Part shown: piece after piece, positions 1 through 10,290 of the stretch
Layout: each line of letters opens with the position of its first letter
Numbering within the stretch: position 1 is the first letter of the stretch
NCBI GenBank assembly: GCA_030538475.1
Contig: JAUNTX010000003.1
Location: 274,341-338,340, forward strand
Origin: Dermabacter sp.
Lineage (GTDB): Bacteria; Actinomycetota; Actinomycetes; Actinomycetales; Dermabacteraceae
Direction of reading: 5' to 3'
DNA length: 64,000 bases
The notes under the pieces: model-generated
The model's input: the letters and a program-made list of their open reading frames with translations, nothing else
Databases searched by the model: none
Told to the model about the DNA's origin: nothing
Program-made: the position numbers and the translations under genes

Positions 1-491
1 ACGACGATAGCGCGCAGGCGCAGCCCGAGGCCGCTGCCCTGGTGGGCGATGAGGATGCGCGCGAGCAGGCGGCCGATGCGCCCGAAGCCGTAGAGCACCA
101 CGTCGGTGGGGTAATCGGCCTCGGTCACGGTCGCGGTCTCGAAGAATGCGCGCGCGGCATCGAGCACGTCCACGTCTTCTTCGCGGGCGGTGCGGGCGAC
201 GTGCCCGAGGTCCAGGGAGATGCCTTCGACCCCGCTGTCGTCGGCCAGGCGCAGGATGGCGAGGGTTTCCGTGAGCCGGGCGTTGTCGCCGTGGGTGATG
301 CGCCGTGCCCAGCGGTGCGCCTTGATGATGTCGATGGCCGATTTGTTGACCAGGGTGCGGCCGAAAATATGGGGGACCACGCTGCGTTCCCGATACAGGC
401 GCCCGATGAGTGGAATCGCCTCCTCGGCTACCTGGACCTTGCCCAGCCACTCGGAATGGATGTCATCGGCCGTTGTCCGATGGATATTCAC
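1..491 (-). CDS. gap: Glyceraldehyde-3-phosphate dehydrogenase, GapB-like (5' part; cut by window edge)
   Basis: Only the first 163 codons are in the window; the gene runs off the left edge. The Rossmann nucleotide-binding motif GFGRIGR is at residues 135-141, preceded by about 130 residues that ordinary GAPDH lacks. From family knowledge, this N-terminal extension marks the long (about 480 residue) actinobacterial GapB class, usually linked to gluconeogenic carbon flow. The catalytic Cys region is outside the window. The GTG start at 491 is chosen because AAGGAGGA (498-505 on the plus strand, read in reverse) sits 6 bases upstream. It is divergent from putA across 234 bases, which fits two genes used when growing on amino acids. 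Specific GapA versus GapB assignment is an inference from the extension. Confidence 0.85.
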   Translation of the reverse strand, partial: MNIHRTTADDIHSEWLGKVQVAEEAIPLIGRLYRERSVVPHIFGRTLVNKSAIDIIKAHRWARRITHGDNARLTETLAILRLADDSGVEGISLDLGHVARTAREEDVDVLDAARAFFETATVTEADYPTDVVLYGFGRIGRLLARILIAHQGSGLGLRLRAIV

Positions 492-725
492 GCCTGTTCC
501 TCCTTGAACCGTTGTCGCTGTGAGGCGGGTGCGGCGGCCGCGTCGGTGCGGGCCGTGCCTCAGCCTCTACGATCCTGCCGGAGTGCGGCGCCTGGCGTGG
601 GGTTTTAGCGAAACTCGCATTGTGGAACCAGCCACATGAGGGGGTAGTTTGGGAGGTGCGCACCACCCTCGCGCTCACCCCTGTGGACCACCACCCCTGG
701 ACACGCACCAAAGGAGACGACACCG

Positions 726-3700
726 TTGTCGCACCACGATCAGTCCCCCGCCCCCTCGCCCTCTCCCGCCCCATTCCAGGGCGATCCCGCGCAGCAGGCC
801 ACCTCCGCCGCCGTCCGCGCCCAGGTGCGGGCGTGGGTCGAGGAATCCTCGCACCTGCCCACCCCGCGGCAAGCGCGCATGCTGGCCGACGTTCTCAAGG
901 ATCCGGCGGGGCTCGAGTTCACGGTGGGGTTCGTGGATCGGGTGGTGCGGCCCGAGGATCCCGCCGCGGCTGCCACGCATCTGCGCACGCTGGCCACGGA
1001 TCCGCCCGCGTTCCTTCCCGCGGCCATGCGCCCGCTGCTGGCCGTCGGCTCCGCCTCCTCGAGGGCGCTACCGCGCCCGGTGATCGCCACGGCGCAGGCG
1101 GCCATGCGCTCCATGGTGGGTCACCTGATCCTGGATGCTCGCGATCCGCACTTCGCTCGCGCGCTCGCGCGCTATCGAAAGGCGGGGGTGCAGCTCAACG
1201 TCAACCTGCTGGGCGAAGCGGTCCTGGGCGCGAAAGAAGCCGGTAAGCGGCTTGCCGGGGTGCGCTTCCTGATCGAGCGGCCCGACGTGGACTACTGCTC
1301 GATCAAGGTCTCCTCGATTGTGGACCACATGAGCCTGTGGGGCGCGAAGGAGACGGTGGAGATCATCGTCGAGCGGCTCCTGCCGCTGTACCGCCTGGCG
1401 GCCACGCAGGCGAGGCCCACATTCATCAACCTGGACATGGAGGAGTTCAAGGACCTCGAGCTGACCGTCGAGGTGTTCGAGCGGCTGCTTCGCCGCGACG
1501 AACTGCGCACTCTGTACGCGGGCCTCGTGCTTCAGGCATATCTGCCGGATGCCGAGCGGATGATGGAGCGCGTGCAGCGCTTTGCCGCGGCGAGGGTCGA
1601 GCGCGGCGGCGCCCCCGTCAAGGTGCGGCTCGTCAAGGGGGCCAACCTGGCCCTCGAGCGCGTGGATGCGTCGCTGCACGAATGGCCGCTGGCCACGTTC
1701 GGCTCGAAGCTCGAGACCGATGCGCACTACAAGCGCGTGCTCCGGGAGGCCCTCACCCCCGAGCACCTGAGTGCAGTGCACCTGGGCATCGCGGGCCACA
1801 ACCTCTTCGACATCGCCTACGCCTACCAGCTCATGCAGGAGCGGGGAATCCCGGTGGCGCGGCGGGGCGAGGCGGCGCCGCAGGTCGAGTTCGAGATGCT
1901 CGCGGGCATGGCGCCCGCCCAGCAGGAGGTCATCTCGCGCAGCGTCGGCCCCATCCGCCTCTACGTGCCGGTGGTGAGCCCGAAGGAGTTCGACGTGGCC
2001 GTCTCCTACCTGGTGCGGCGGCTCGAGGAGAACGCTTCGAGCGAGAACTTCATGTCGGCCCTCATGGAGCTCGAGGAGCGCGAGGACCTGTTCGCGCGCG
2101 AGGCCGAACGCTTTGATCGGGCGCTCGCGGAATCGCTCGCGCGCGGCGCCGACACGACACACCGCACGGGTGATCGCGGGGCCGAAGCGAACGGCGAGAT
2201 CACGCTCGGCTCCCCCACCCTTCCCGCGCGTCCAGGCCGCTTCGTCAACACCCCCGATACCGACGTGTCGACGGCCGCGAATCAGGAGTGGGCAGCCGGG
2301 GTGCGGGAGCGAATCTCGGCGAGCACCCTCGGACTCGCGGAGGCCGACGCCGCCCGGCTCGAGAGCGTCCAGGAGGTCCAGGACGCGATCGCCTCGTGCC
2401 TCGAGGGCCAGCGCGCGTGGGATACCGCGGGGGCGAAGGAGCGCGCGCGCATTCTGCGGGACGTGGCCGTCCACCTCGCGCACCACCGCGGCGCGCTGCT
2501 CGAAGTGGCGGCGAGCGAGACCGGGAAGATGCTCGAGCAGGGCGATGCCGAGGTGAGCGAGGCGATTGACTTCGCGCTGTACTACGCCGACAGCATCGAG
2601 GCCCTCGCCTCCCGCACCGACGTGGTGCTCGAGGCGCGGCCCCTCACGCTCGTGACGCCGCCGTGGAACTTCCCCATCGCGATCCCGTGCGGTTCGATCC
2701 TTGCGGCGCTCGCCACCGGCAGCGCCGTCATCGTCAAGCCCGCGCCCCAGGCCCGGCGCACCGGCGCCTACCTCGTGCGCCTGCTGCACGAGGCGGGCAT
2801 CCCGCGCGACGTGCTGCGGCTCGTGGACGTGCCCGAGAACGAGGTGGGGCGCGCCCTCATCGCCGATACGCGGGTGGATCAGATCATCCTCACGGGCGCG
2901 TACGAGACCGCCCAGCTGTTCGCGTCGTTCAATCCCACGACCGCGATCAAGGCGGAAACGAGCGGGAAGAACGCGATCATCGTGACCCCGCACGCCGACC
3001 TCGATCTCGCGGTCAAGGACATTGTGGCGAGCGCGTTCGGCCACGCGGGTCAGAAGTGTTCGGCCGCGTCCCTGATCGTCACGGTCGGCTCGGTCTCCAC
3101 CTCCCGACGTTTCCACGCGCAGCTCGCGGACGCCGTGCTGAGCCTCGACGTGGGGCACCCGACCTCGCCGCGCGCCACCGTCGGCCCCGTCATTGAGGAG
3201 CCGGAAGGCAAGCTCAAGCGCGGCCTCAGCGTGCTCGGCCCCGGCGAATCGTGGCTGTCCCGCCCCCGCGCCCTCGATGCCACCGGCCGTCTGTTTTTCC
3301 CGGGCCTGCGTGCCGGGGTGAAGGAAGGCAGCGAGTTCCACCTGACCGAGTACTTCGGTCCGGTGGCCGGCCTCATGCACGCCGACACGCTTGAGGATGC
3401 GATCCGGATGGTCAACGGCACCGACTACGGGCTTACTTCCGGCCTGCACAGCCTCGACGAAGCGGAGATCGAGACCTGGCTGGACGCCATCCAGGCGGGC
3501 AACCTGTACGTCAATCGCGGCATTACGGGTGCGATCGTTCAGCGCCAGCCGTTTGGTGGCTGGAAGCGCAGCGCCATCGGGCAGACCGCGAAGGCGGGCG
3601 GCCCCAACTACCTCGTGCACCTCATGGACGTGCACGACGTGGATCCGGGCGCCGCTCGCACCGATGCGTGGCTGCGCAGCGCGATGGATTCCGATACGGG

Positions 3701-4196
3701 CGAATGGCGCGGCTTCTTCGCGCCGCGCGACATTCAGGGCCTGCACGGCGAAATCAACGTGCTGCGCTACCGTCCGGCGAGCGTCGTCGTGCGGGCCGCG
3801 GCAGGTGCTCACCCGCGGGACGTGGAGCGCGTGCTGCACGCCGCCCAGGTGGCGGGGGTGCGCTCCGAGGTGTCCGTGGCTGACGCCGATGCCGGGGTGG
3901 CGGCGCGAGCGGCGGGCCTCACGGTGATCCATGAAGACGCCGCCCGGTTCGCCTCGCGCCTGTCGGCCCTCGCCGTGGACCGCGTGCGCGCCATCGGCGG
4001 CGTCGAGCCCGAGCTGCGCGAAGCCATCGTTCAGCGCCCGGAGGTGGCCCTGTTTGACCGGCCCGTCGTGGCCAGCGGGCGGATCGAACTGCTCACGTTC
4101 GTGCGCGAGCAGGCGGTCAGCGCCACGAACCACCGCTACGGCAACCCGCTGCCCTACGGCCTCGCTCAGCTCATCACGGGCCTCGGGGCCCGGTAG
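726..4196 (+). CDS. putA: Bifunctional proline dehydrogenase / L-glutamate gamma-semialdehyde dehydrogenase PutA
   Basis: Oxidises proline to glutamate in two steps. The N-terminal half (about residues 90-430) is the FAD proline dehydrogenase barrel, with the conserved late segment HNLFDIAYAYQLM and the RRLEEN motif. The second half (about 545-1000) is an NAD aldehyde dehydrogenase: PPWNFP substrate loop, catalytic general base Glu744 in ETSGKN and nucleophile Cys778 in GQKCSA. A C-terminal domain of about 150 residues follows. The 1156 residues are normal for long PutA. No ribbon-helix-helix DNA-binding domain is present, so unlike the enterobacterial protein it is not expected to repress itself. 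The TTG start is chosen because AAAGGAG (710-716) lies 9 bases upstream and an in-frame ATG at that point is lacking. It stands alone as a single-gene unit. Confidence 0.96.
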   Translation: MSHHDQSPAPSPSPAPFQGDPAQQATSAAVRAQVRAWVEESSHLPTPRQARMLADVLKDPAGLEFTVGFVDRVVRPEDPAAAATHLRTLATDPPAFLPAAMRPLLAVGSASSRALPRPVIATAQAAMRSMVGHLILDARDPHFARALARYRKAGVQLNVNLLGEAVLGAKEAGKRLAGVRFLIERPDVDYCSIKVSSIVDHMSLWGAKETVEIIVERLLPLYRLAATQARPTFINLDMEEFKDLELTVEVFERLLRRDELRTLYAGLVLQAYLPDAERMMERVQRFAAARVERGGAPVKVRLVKGANLALERVDASLHEWPLATFGSKLETDAHYKRVLREALTPEHLSAVHLGIAGHNLFDIAYAYQLMQERGIPVARRGEAAPQVEFEMLAGMAPAQQEVISRSVGPIRLYVPVVSPKEFDVAVSYLVRRLEENASSENFMSALMELEEREDLFAREAERFDRALAESLARGADTTHRTGDRGAEANGEITLGSPTLPARPGRFVNTPDTDVSTAANQEWAAGVRERISASTLGLAEADAARLESVQEVQDAIASCLEGQRAWDTAGAKERARILRDVAVHLAHHRGALLEVAASETGKMLEQGDAEVSEAIDFALYYADSIEALASRTDVVLEARPLTLVTPPWNFPIAIPCGSILAALATGSAVIVKPAPQARRTGAYLVRLLHEAGIPRDVLRLVDVPENEVGRALIADTRVDQIILTGAYETAQLFASFNPTTAIKAETSGKNAIIVTPHADLDLAVKDIVASAFGHAGQKCSAASLIVTVGSVSTSRRFHAQLADAVLSLDVGHPTSPRATVGPVIEEPEGKLKRGLSVLGPGESWLSRPRALDATGRLFFPGLRAGVKEGSEFHLTEYFGPVAGLMHADTLEDAIRMVNGTDYGLTSGLHSLDEAEIETWLDAIQAGNLYVNRGITGAIVQRQPFGGWKRSAIGQTAKAGGPNYLVHLMDVHDVDPGAARTDAWLRSAMDSDTGEWRGFFAPRDIQGLHGEINVLRYRPASVVVRAAAGAHPRDVERVLHAAQVAGVRSEVSVADADAGVAARAAGLTVIHEDAARFASRLSALAVDRVRAIGGVEPELREAIVQRPEVALFDRPVVASGRIELLTFVREQAVSATNHRYGNPLPYGLAQLITGLGAR

Positions 4197-4294
4197 GGCG
4201 AGGTGTGAGCGTAGATCCGGTGGTGGGCGCGGCGATGAGTCGGGGTTTCATGAATCGGAGTGACCACCCCACCTGATTCGCAAGGACCTCGCCG

Positions 4295-5385
4295 ATGCCA
4301 GAATTTACTTCCGGACGCCGTGTCGCCGGTAGTTACTGTCAATGCGACGACCTTCAGGTCGACGGTCCGAGACTCCATGTGATCCCATTTGAGCGCAGTG
4401 ATGCTGGGTTGCGGATTGCCAGGCCGGTAGCGATGAGTTGCCCTACTTGCGGAGTAATCGTGCAGTGCATAGTAGGCAGACCCTAGGGTTGATCCATGCG
4501 CCGCACTTCGGGGCACCGGTCAAATTGTGGTGGCGCAAATGGCGCTGACTCTGTCCGGAACCGGCCTGTCCGGTGAACTCGCTCATGGAGCAACACCCCA
4601 CCGTCATGCCATGGAGAGTGTTGCCTACAATTCGCGCCACTTTGTGGGCAATCCAGCAGATGCGACGCGAGAACGCCTCAGTTCATGGCTTAGCCCAGTA
4701 GCTGGGCTACCACCCGGCCAACACTGTGGCAGCCATCAAACCGGTGTTGGAAGCCACTGCGTCCGATGAGTCCCGCTTCGCGGACACCGCTATCTTGGCG
4801 TCGGCGAGTGTGCATCCGGCACCACTTCTCCACCAAGCTCGTGGATCAATGCAGGCGCGGATCCAACGAGTGCACCGGACTAGTCGACCTCACTGGGGAC
4901 AATCACCAACGCGTATGCGCCATTCTGCTGGACCTCGCCCCAGGCTGCCGCCTCAGCGGGGTCTCCAACTTGGGTGCCATCCCACGGCTACGAGAACGCA
5001 ATCGAAGACCAGCTTGAGGCTGGCGTGACTGACTCCGATAGATTCCATGTGGTCCATCTCGGCACCGTCACTGTTGACAAGGTCCTCCGCCACATTCAAC
5101 AGGAAATCCACGGCAACCGCGACCGAAAGGCCAACCCGCCGTAGCAGTTCCGCAGCTTCCTGCGAGCCGGACAAGAGCGACTCACCGATCGCCGACGGAC
5201 ATGTCTAGAATCCGCGTTCAGCTCAGATGAGTGCCACATCGAGGCCGAATTCGTGTGGCGCCACTCCCGATCAACTGCGTTCAGTCTATCGCCGATCCAG
5301 CAACGCGGGCGGCCTACGCACCTAACCCCAAGCGGGAGTACGAAGACCCTCAAGCGGGTCGCGCACTAGACAGTATGTCACCTCG
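4295..5385 (+). pseudogene. Decayed ISL3-family transposase
   Basis: Consecutive fragments in different frames line up, in order, with an ISL3 transposase. The first (4295-4486) has the N-terminal zinc-finger half CPTCGVI. The second (about 4504-4828) reads FGAPVKLWWRKWR, then a stop (4546-4548), then LCPEPACP, RRENASVHGLAQ, another stop and DESRFAD. The third (4820-4965) reads ELTG-like CTGLVDL and LLDLAPG. The fourth (4977-5280) reads GYENAIEDQLEAG and DRFHVVHLGTVTVD, has a stop at 5142-5144, and continues FLRAGQERLTDRR in the same frame. A last trace (LRSVYR, TKTLKR) follows after another shift. I count at least three frame changes and three in-frame stops, so it is dead. The outer boundaries are approximate because I could not identify terminal inverted repeats. 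Base composition is visibly less GC-rich than the flanking genes. Confidence 0.85.
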
Positions 5386-5493
5386 CGTCGGCATTCAACG
5401 CTCTTCTTGCTTATCTCTCCAACAGATCATACTTGACCTCATACTCAGCAACTGTTACCGTTCGATTACAGAGACTAAGAAGGAGACGAAAAA

Positions 5494-5985
5494 ATGACCA
5501 CACCCTGGATGGTAGCGATTGGTTCTTGGGTCGTATACCTCGCCTGCATGCTCCAGTCGGCTGACGCCCTGAGAAAACCGTGGGCGTGGCTCGCCGTGGC
5601 CCGATCCAAAGACTCCCAGAACTACCGTCGGGCTACGTCGACTTCGGTGATTCGGACGCCATTTATACGCGCTATATCCGGAGTGGCAGACCAGTCCGCA
5701 CTGGGGTGGATCCCTCGCTCGGTCGAATTGGAGAACTACAACACCCGCGCCTGGAACTGGTTGCTACTCTCGACCGGGTCCTGCATCTCCGCCATAGGGG
5801 CCAGCTTGGCAGCGATGGGGAAGCCAACGATTGACATTGATCCCAAGAATCCTGTGTCGGACATACTGATCGTGGCGCTCACTCTTGCCGTCCCACTTTT
5901 CGCGGCCTGGAGGTCAGAGCCCAACCGCAAAAGGGAGGAGAAGAGAGCGATGGATGAGTACAGCAGGACACATCCCCAAGGCTAA
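5494..5985 (+). CDS. Small membrane protein of unknown function
   Basis: I do not recognise this 163-residue protein. It has a hydrophobic N-terminal segment (about residues 4-24), a polar middle, and two further hydrophobic stretches (about 91-111 and 124-141) ending in a charged tail rich in Arg, Lys and Glu. This suggests three membrane passes. AAGGAGA at 5480-5486 is a strong ribosome binding site 7 bases before the ATG, which supports real translation. Codon use and base composition are more AT-rich than the core genes around it, and it sits directly downstream of the dead ISL3 element, so horizontal acquisition is likely. Nothing in the sequence assigns a function. Confidence 0.6.
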   Translation: MTTPWMVAIGSWVVYLACMLQSADALRKPWAWLAVARSKDSQNYRRATSTSVIRTPFIRAISGVADQSALGWIPRSVELENYNTRAWNWLLLSTGSCISAIGASLAAMGKPTIDIDPKNPVSDILIVALTLAVPLFAAWRSEPNRKREEKRAMDEYSRTHPQG

Positions 5986-6327
5986 ACGTAGTCGATATTC
6001 ACGCTTCACGCTCAACGGAACCATGCGCCGATGCTAAATCAGGCTTAGTGTGCCTTTATTTATCGACATCTCGAAGTTCCGGGCTAGCCCGCAGGTCCTT
6101 CGCGAATTTCGACAATAAACGATACGCGTTGGCTTGCACAAGAGGTTCGCCTGCTCAACCATTCTGCCCAGCCGGAGATATGTGTACCACTCGAATCTGA
6201 TTCATACATATGCACCGAGCTTCTTCCCCTTATTGAAAGCAAGGTCGTCAGCAGCCCCAATCACGAACGACAAGCAGGGAGAACCCGCGCAATATACCTC
6301 TGTAATGCGCCGGAACGGGCCGGGTTT
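5986..6327. other. 342-base AT-richer gap without a recognisable gene
   Basis: Between the membrane-protein stop and the end of the UDP-glucose pyrophosphorylase gene. Short open frames exist (for example 6134-6331, 65 codons) but none has a ribosome binding site, codon pattern or motif that persuades me. No clear terminator, RNA gene or repeat was seen. It is probably the remaining part of the same foreign insertion as the ISL3 relic. Confidence 0.5.
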
Positions 6328-7722
6328 CTAGCCCTCGAGCCGTGTCCCGGCGAGAATCCGGCCGCCCTCCTCGCCGAGGGTCACCTCGCCGTTGACGCTC
6401 ACCCCTGCTCCGAAGAACCAGTCGCCTTCAACGCTGAGCGTGCGGGCGTTCCTCAGGCTGGGCGGCCCCTCGGGAAAGTGCGCCTCGAAATCGTCGACGA
6501 GCTTGTAGGGGGCATCGGCGAGGCGCACGAGCGGCACCTGATCCACGACCCGCTCGAGCGCGAGCGTGTCGGTCAGGGCGTAGGCGTCCGAGCGCACGAG
6601 CAGGAGGTCGCTCGTTGCCTTCACGGGCAGGAAGCGGGAGCGATCCACGGCAATCGCGGTCGCGCCCTCGAACACCTCGATGGCCGCGCCCATCGCCGAT
6701 TCGATCTGGACCACGGGCGTGCTCGTCTTGTCCGCGGGATCCACGGTCTTCTCGTTGCGGATGAGCGGCAGGCCCATCACGCCATCGCGCGCGCTCAGGA
6801 TCTCCTTGAGCGCCACCAGATCGAACCACAGGTTGTTCGTGTGGAAATAGGGGTGGCGGTGCTCGTCGGTGAAGAAGTCCATCTCCTCCGGCGGGGTCTG
6901 CGCGGTGTCGCGCAGGATCAGGCGACCGTCGGCCTTGCGCACCGCGAGGTGCCCGCCCTTGCGGTCGGCGGCGGTGCGGCGGCACAGTTCCGCCGCGTAC
7001 GGGGCGCCGGAGGCGGCGAACCAGCCCGCGATCTCCGGCGAGGGCACCGCGCCGAGGTTGTCGGAGTTGGAGACCGACGCGTAGCGAAAGCCCGCCTCGA
7101 GTAGGGAATCGAGCACGCCGGAGCTGAGCAGCGCCGTGTAGATATCGCCGTGGCCCGGCGGGCACCACTCCAGCTCGGGATCCTGCGGGAAGCTCACGGG
7201 CTCGAGGGTGTCCCGGCGCAGCTTCGGCTCCTTGTTCTGCAGGAAGTCCAGGGGAAGATCGCCGACGGGAAGCTCCGGGTAGTTCTCGAGCACGCGAAGG
7301 GTGTCGGCGCGCGTGCGGAAGGAGTTCATGAACAGCAGCGGCAGTCGCGCACCCGTGCGCTCACGGGCAGCGAGGACCTGCTGGACGATGATGTCGAGGA
7401 AACTGCGCGAATCGCGCACCGTGAGGAGCGACTTGGCCCTATCCATCCCCATCGACGTGCCAAGCCCGCCGTTGAGGTTGATGACGACCAGCTGATCGAA
7501 CGCGGCCCGCATCTGCTCGGGATCGGTCTGGACATCGGCGAGCTGCGGCACCTCCAGCAGCGGGGAAATCGTGTCCTCGGGGATCGTCCCCGTCTCACCT
7601 GCGGCGAGCTGGTGGAAGAAGTCGCTGAAGACGCGGATGGCGGCGTCGGCCACCCCCGCCTGCCGCATCTTGTCCTGCGAGAGGGTGAGTGGGTGGGCTT
7701 GATCATTTCGCGGATCGCTCAT
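6328..7722 (-). CDS. UTP-glucose-1-phosphate uridylyltransferase, UDPGP (eukaryotic-type) family
   Basis: Makes UDP-glucose from glucose-1-phosphate and UTP in the cytosol, feeding glycogen, cell-wall glycan and possibly trehalose metabolism. The nucleotide-binding loop [11 protein letters not shown] (residues 82-92) followed by DRAKSLL is the UDPGP-family signature, different from the bacterial GalU signature. Later segments include a sugar-binding region HTNNLWFDL and a C-terminal beta-helix-like region. The length of 464 matches eukaryotic and bifidobacterial-type enzymes. No Shine-Dalgarno is visible before the ATG at 7722, but TATGCT (7729-7734) lies 6 bases upstream, so the transcript is probably leaderless. 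Divergent from metG with a 50-base shared promoter. Confidence 0.9.
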   Translation of the reverse strand: MSDPRNDQAHPLTLSQDKMRQAGVADAAIRVFSDFFHQLAAGETGTIPEDTISPLLEVPQLADVQTDPEQMRAAFDQLVVINLNGGLGTSMGMDRAKSLLTVRDSRSFLDIIVQQVLAARERTGARLPLLFMNSFRTRADTLRVLENYPELPVGDLPLDFLQNKEPKLRRDTLEPVSFPQDPELEWCPPGHGDIYTALLSSGVLDSLLEAGFRYASVSNSDNLGAVPSPEIAGWFAASGAPYAAELCRRTAADRKGGHLAVRKADGRLILRDTAQTPPEEMDFFTDEHRHPYFHTNNLWFDLVALKEILSARDGVMGLPLIRNEKTVDPADKTSTPVVQIESAMGAAIEVFEGATAIAVDRSRFLPVKATSDLLLVRSDAYALTDTLALERVVDQVPLVRLADAPYKLVDDFEAHFPEGPPSLRNARTLSVEGDWFFGAGVSVNGEVTLGEEGGRILAGTRLEG

Positions 7723-7728
7723 GGCACC

Positions 7729-7764
7729 AGCATAGGCAACCAGACGCCGGGTGCCGCATAGAAT
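7729..7764. promoter_or_regulatory. Back-to-back -10 boxes for divergent leaderless transcripts (UDPGP and metG)
   Basis: On the minus strand TATGCT (7729-7734) ends 6 bases before the pyrophosphorylase ATG. On the plus strand TAGAAT (7759-7764) ends 8 bases before the metG ATG. Neither gene has a Shine-Dalgarno. The -35 regions are weak. The spacing puts transcription starts at or next to the start codons. Confidence 0.55.
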
Positions 7765-7772
7765 GGGCAGCT

Positions 7773-9572
7773 ATGAGCACTGTTCTTTCCGCCGTTGCCT
7801 GGCCGTACGCCAATGGTCCCCGCCACATCGGTCACGTGGCCGGGTTCGGCGTTCCTTCCGACGTCTTCTCGCGCTACATGCGCATGGCGGGCCACGATGT
7901 CCTCATGGTCTCGGGCACGGACGAACACGGCACCCCGATCCTCGTGGCGGCCGACGCCGAAGGCATCACGGCCCGCGAGCTCGCGGATCGCAACAACCGC
8001 GTGATCGTCGAAGACCTCGTGAACCTCGGGCTCAGCTACGACCTCTTCACCCGAACCACGACCCGCAACCACTACGCCGTGGTGCAGGGCATGTTCGAGA
8101 CGGTGCGGGACAACGGCTACATGATCCAGGAGCGCACGCGCGGGGCCATCTCGCCGTCCACGGGGCGCACCCTTCCCGATCGGTACATCGAGGGCACGTG
8201 TCCGATCTGCGGCGCCCCGGGCGCCCGCGGCGATCAGTGCGACACGTGCGGCAATCAGCTCGATCCCACCGACCTCATCAACCCCGTCTCCCGCATCAAC
8301 GGCGAGACGCCGGAGTTCATCGAGACCACGCACTACTTCTTGGACCTGCCGGCCCTGGCCGACGAACTGGGCCGGTGGCTCGACGAACGCGAAGCCACGG
8401 GCCTGTGGCGCCCGAACGTTATCCGGTTCAGCCAGAACATCCTCGAGGACATCCGGCCGCGCGCGATGACGCGCGATATCGACTGGGGCATCCCCGTGCC
8501 GGGCTGGGAGGACCAGCCCACCAAGCGCCTGTACGTGTGGTTCGACGCGGTGATCGGCTACCTGTCCGCCTCGATCGAATGGGCGCGGCGCAGCGGCGAC
8601 CCCGAGGCATGGCGGGCCTGGTGGAACGATCCCGAGGCCCTGTCCTACTACTTCATGGGCAAGGACAACATCGTCTTCCACAGCCAGATCTGGCCCGCGG
8701 AACTGATCGCCCAGAACGGGAAGGGCTCGCGCGGAGGCTCGAGCGGCGAGCTGGGCGAACTCAACCTTCCCACCGAGGTGGTGAGTTCGGAGTTCCTCAC
8801 GATGGAGGGCAAGAAGTTCTCGAGCTCCAAGGGCGTCGTCATCTACGTGCGCGACGTGCTCGAGCGCTATCAGGCCGACGCCCTGCGCTACTTCATTTCC
8901 GCGGCAGGCCCCGAGAACCAGGACGCCGACTTCACGTGGGCGGAGTTCGTGGCGCGAACGAACAACGAACTGGTGGCCGGGTGGGGCAACCTCGTCAACC
9001 GCACGGCCGCGATGATCGCAAAGAACGTGGGAGAGGTACCCGCCCCGGGCGAGTTCGAGGAGATCGATACGGCGCTGCTGTCGGCCATCAACTACGGCTT
9101 CGAGACGGTGGGCACGCTCATTCGCACCCACCACCAGCGCGCCGCGATCGCCGAAATCATGCGCCTCGTGGGCGAAGCGAACGCCTACGTGTCCCGCACC
9201 GAGCCGTTCAAGCTCAAGTCCGAGGATCAGCGCCCGCGGCTTCTGACCGTGCTGCACGTCCTCGCCCAGGCGGTCACCGATCTCAACACGATGCTCGCGC
9301 CGTTCCTCCCGTTTTCCGCGAACGAGGTGGAAAAGGCACTCGGCGGCACCCGCGTGATCGCGCCCATGCCGCGGATTGAGGAGGTCGAGGATCTGGACGG
9401 CGGGCCCGGCTACCCGATCATCACGGGCGATTACACGGAAGCTCCCGCGTGGGGCCACCACGAGGTCGCGGTGGGCCGCCCGGTCGTAAAGCCCACGCCG
9501 ATCTTCCGCAAACTCGATCCGGCCATCGTGGAGGACGAACTGTCCCGGCTCGGCATCTCGAGCGCCGAGTAG
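7773..9572 (+). CDS. metG: Methionine-tRNA ligase
   Basis: Class I aminoacyl-tRNA synthetase that charges tRNA-Met. HIGH is at residues 18-21. A four-cysteine zinc knuckle (C143, C146, C156, C159) sits in the connective domain. The KMSKS-equivalent is KFSSSK at residues 348-353, a variant normal for this MetRS type. An anticodon-binding helical domain follows. The protein is 599 residues and lacks the C-terminal tRNA-binding (Arc1p-like) extension. The ATG at 7773 is chosen because the HIGH motif falls at the expected distance and TAGAAT 8 bases upstream suggests a leaderless message; an in-frame upstream extension would run into the divergent promoter. The next gene follows after 10 bases. 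Confidence 0.97.
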   Translation: MSTVLSAVAWPYANGPRHIGHVAGFGVPSDVFSRYMRMAGHDVLMVSGTDEHGTPILVAADAEGITARELADRNNRVIVEDLVNLGLSYDLFTRTTTRNHYAVVQGMFETVRDNGYMIQERTRGAISPSTGRTLPDRYIEGTCPICGAPGARGDQCDTCGNQLDPTDLINPVSRINGETPEFIETTHYFLDLPALADELGRWLDEREATGLWRPNVIRFSQNILEDIRPRAMTRDIDWGIPVPGWEDQPTKRLYVWFDAVIGYLSASIEWARRSGDPEAWRAWWNDPEALSYYFMGKDNIVFHSQIWPAELIAQNGKGSRGGSSGELGELNLPTEVVSSEFLTMEGKKFSSSKGVVIYVRDVLERYQADALRYFISAAGPENQDADFTWAEFVARTNNELVAGWGNLVNRTAAMIAKNVGEVPAPGEFEEIDTALLSAINYGFETVGTLIRTHHQRAAIAEIMRLVGEANAYVSRTEPFKLKSEDQRPRLLTVLHVLAQAVTDLNTMLAPFLPFSANEVEKALGGTRVIAPMPRIEEVEDLDGGPGYPIITGDYTEAPAWGHHEVAVGRPVVKPTPIFRKLDPAIVEDELSRLGISSAE

Positions 9573-9582
9573 GGTCGATTCC

Positions 9583-10290
9583 ATGACCTCCCCGACAGCC
9601 CCTGCCCTCATCGGTATCGCCCACGGGAGCCGCAATCGCTCCTCGTCCGAGGCCACCGAACAGCTCGTCCACGCCGCGGGGAAACTCCTGCAGACCGCGA
9701 GCCACGCCGCCTACTTGGAGGACTTCGCTTCGCCGTCGATCCCCCAGGTCGCCGCGCAGCTCAGCGCTGACGGCCACGCGCGGGCCATCGCCGTGCCGCT
9801 CCTGTTCACGAGCGCGTATCACGCCACGGTCGATGCCCCGGGCGGGATTCGGGAGGCAGCCGAGCAGCACGCAGTCGCCGTGACCCAGAGCGACGTGCTT
9901 GGCACGGGCGACGACATGCTCGAGGTTCTGCTCACGCACCTGGCGACCCACGAGGACTCTTCACTGGCCGACGCTCGAGGGCAGGTCGTGCTGTTCGCCG
10001 TGGGCTCCTCCCGGCCGGGCGCGAACGAGGCCGTCACCGACCTCGCCGAGCGTCTCGCGGAGGCGACGGGTCGGATGGCGTGCGCGCGCTTTGCCACGTG
10101 CGCCCCGCGCGCGAAGGACCACCTCGAGGCCGCGACGGCGCCGGGGACTTTCCTGCCGCTGTTCACCGCGCCGGGGCTCCTGCTCGATTCCCTCGCGGCG
10201 CGCGCGGAGGCGGCCGGATGGCAGGTGCTCCCCCACCTCGGGACCTCGCTGGCCCCGCTGGTTGCCGCGCGCTACCGGGCGGCGCTGTAG
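9583..10290 (+). CDS. Sirohydrochlorin chelatase, CbiX/SirB family
   Basis: Inserts Fe(II) into sirohydrochlorin in the last step of siroheme synthesis (cobalt in related cobalamin enzymes). Two CbiX half-domains make up the 235 residues. The metal-binding His of the first half is H14 in GIAHGSRNR and the second ligand is H80 in SAYHATVDAP. The second half has VLFAVGSSRPG but with Ser where His would be, as in two-domain chelatases with one active half. It follows metG by 10 bases and converges on hemD with a 19-base overlap. Because hemD, SUMT and nirBD are next door, iron chelation for the nitrite reductase siroheme is the likely role. Confidence 0.85.
   Translation: MTSPTAPALIGIAHGSRNRSSSEATEQLVHAAGKLLQTASHAAYLEDFASPSIPQVAAQLSADGHARAIAVPLLFTSAYHATVDAPGGIREAAEQHAVAVTQSDVLGTGDDMLEVLLTHLATHEDSSLADARGQVVLFAVGSSRPGANEAVTDLAERLAEATGRMACARFATCAPRAKDHLEAATAPGTFLPLFTAPGLLLDSLAARAEAAGWQVLPHLGTSLAPLVAARYRAAL

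Noticed and set aside
42..608. 188-codon plus-strand open frame opposite gap
   Set aside because: Antisense to the GapB-like N-terminus, with no motif or ribosome binding site.
1068..4133. Very long open frame (1021 codons) on the minus strand opposite putA
   Set aside because: Antisense shadow of GC-rich coding DNA: His/Arg-rich composition and no recognisable domain, while putA on the plus strand has full family motifs.
6134..6331. 65-codon open frame in the AT-richer gap
   Set aside because: No ribosome binding site, no motif, and it ends inside the pyrophosphorylase stop region.
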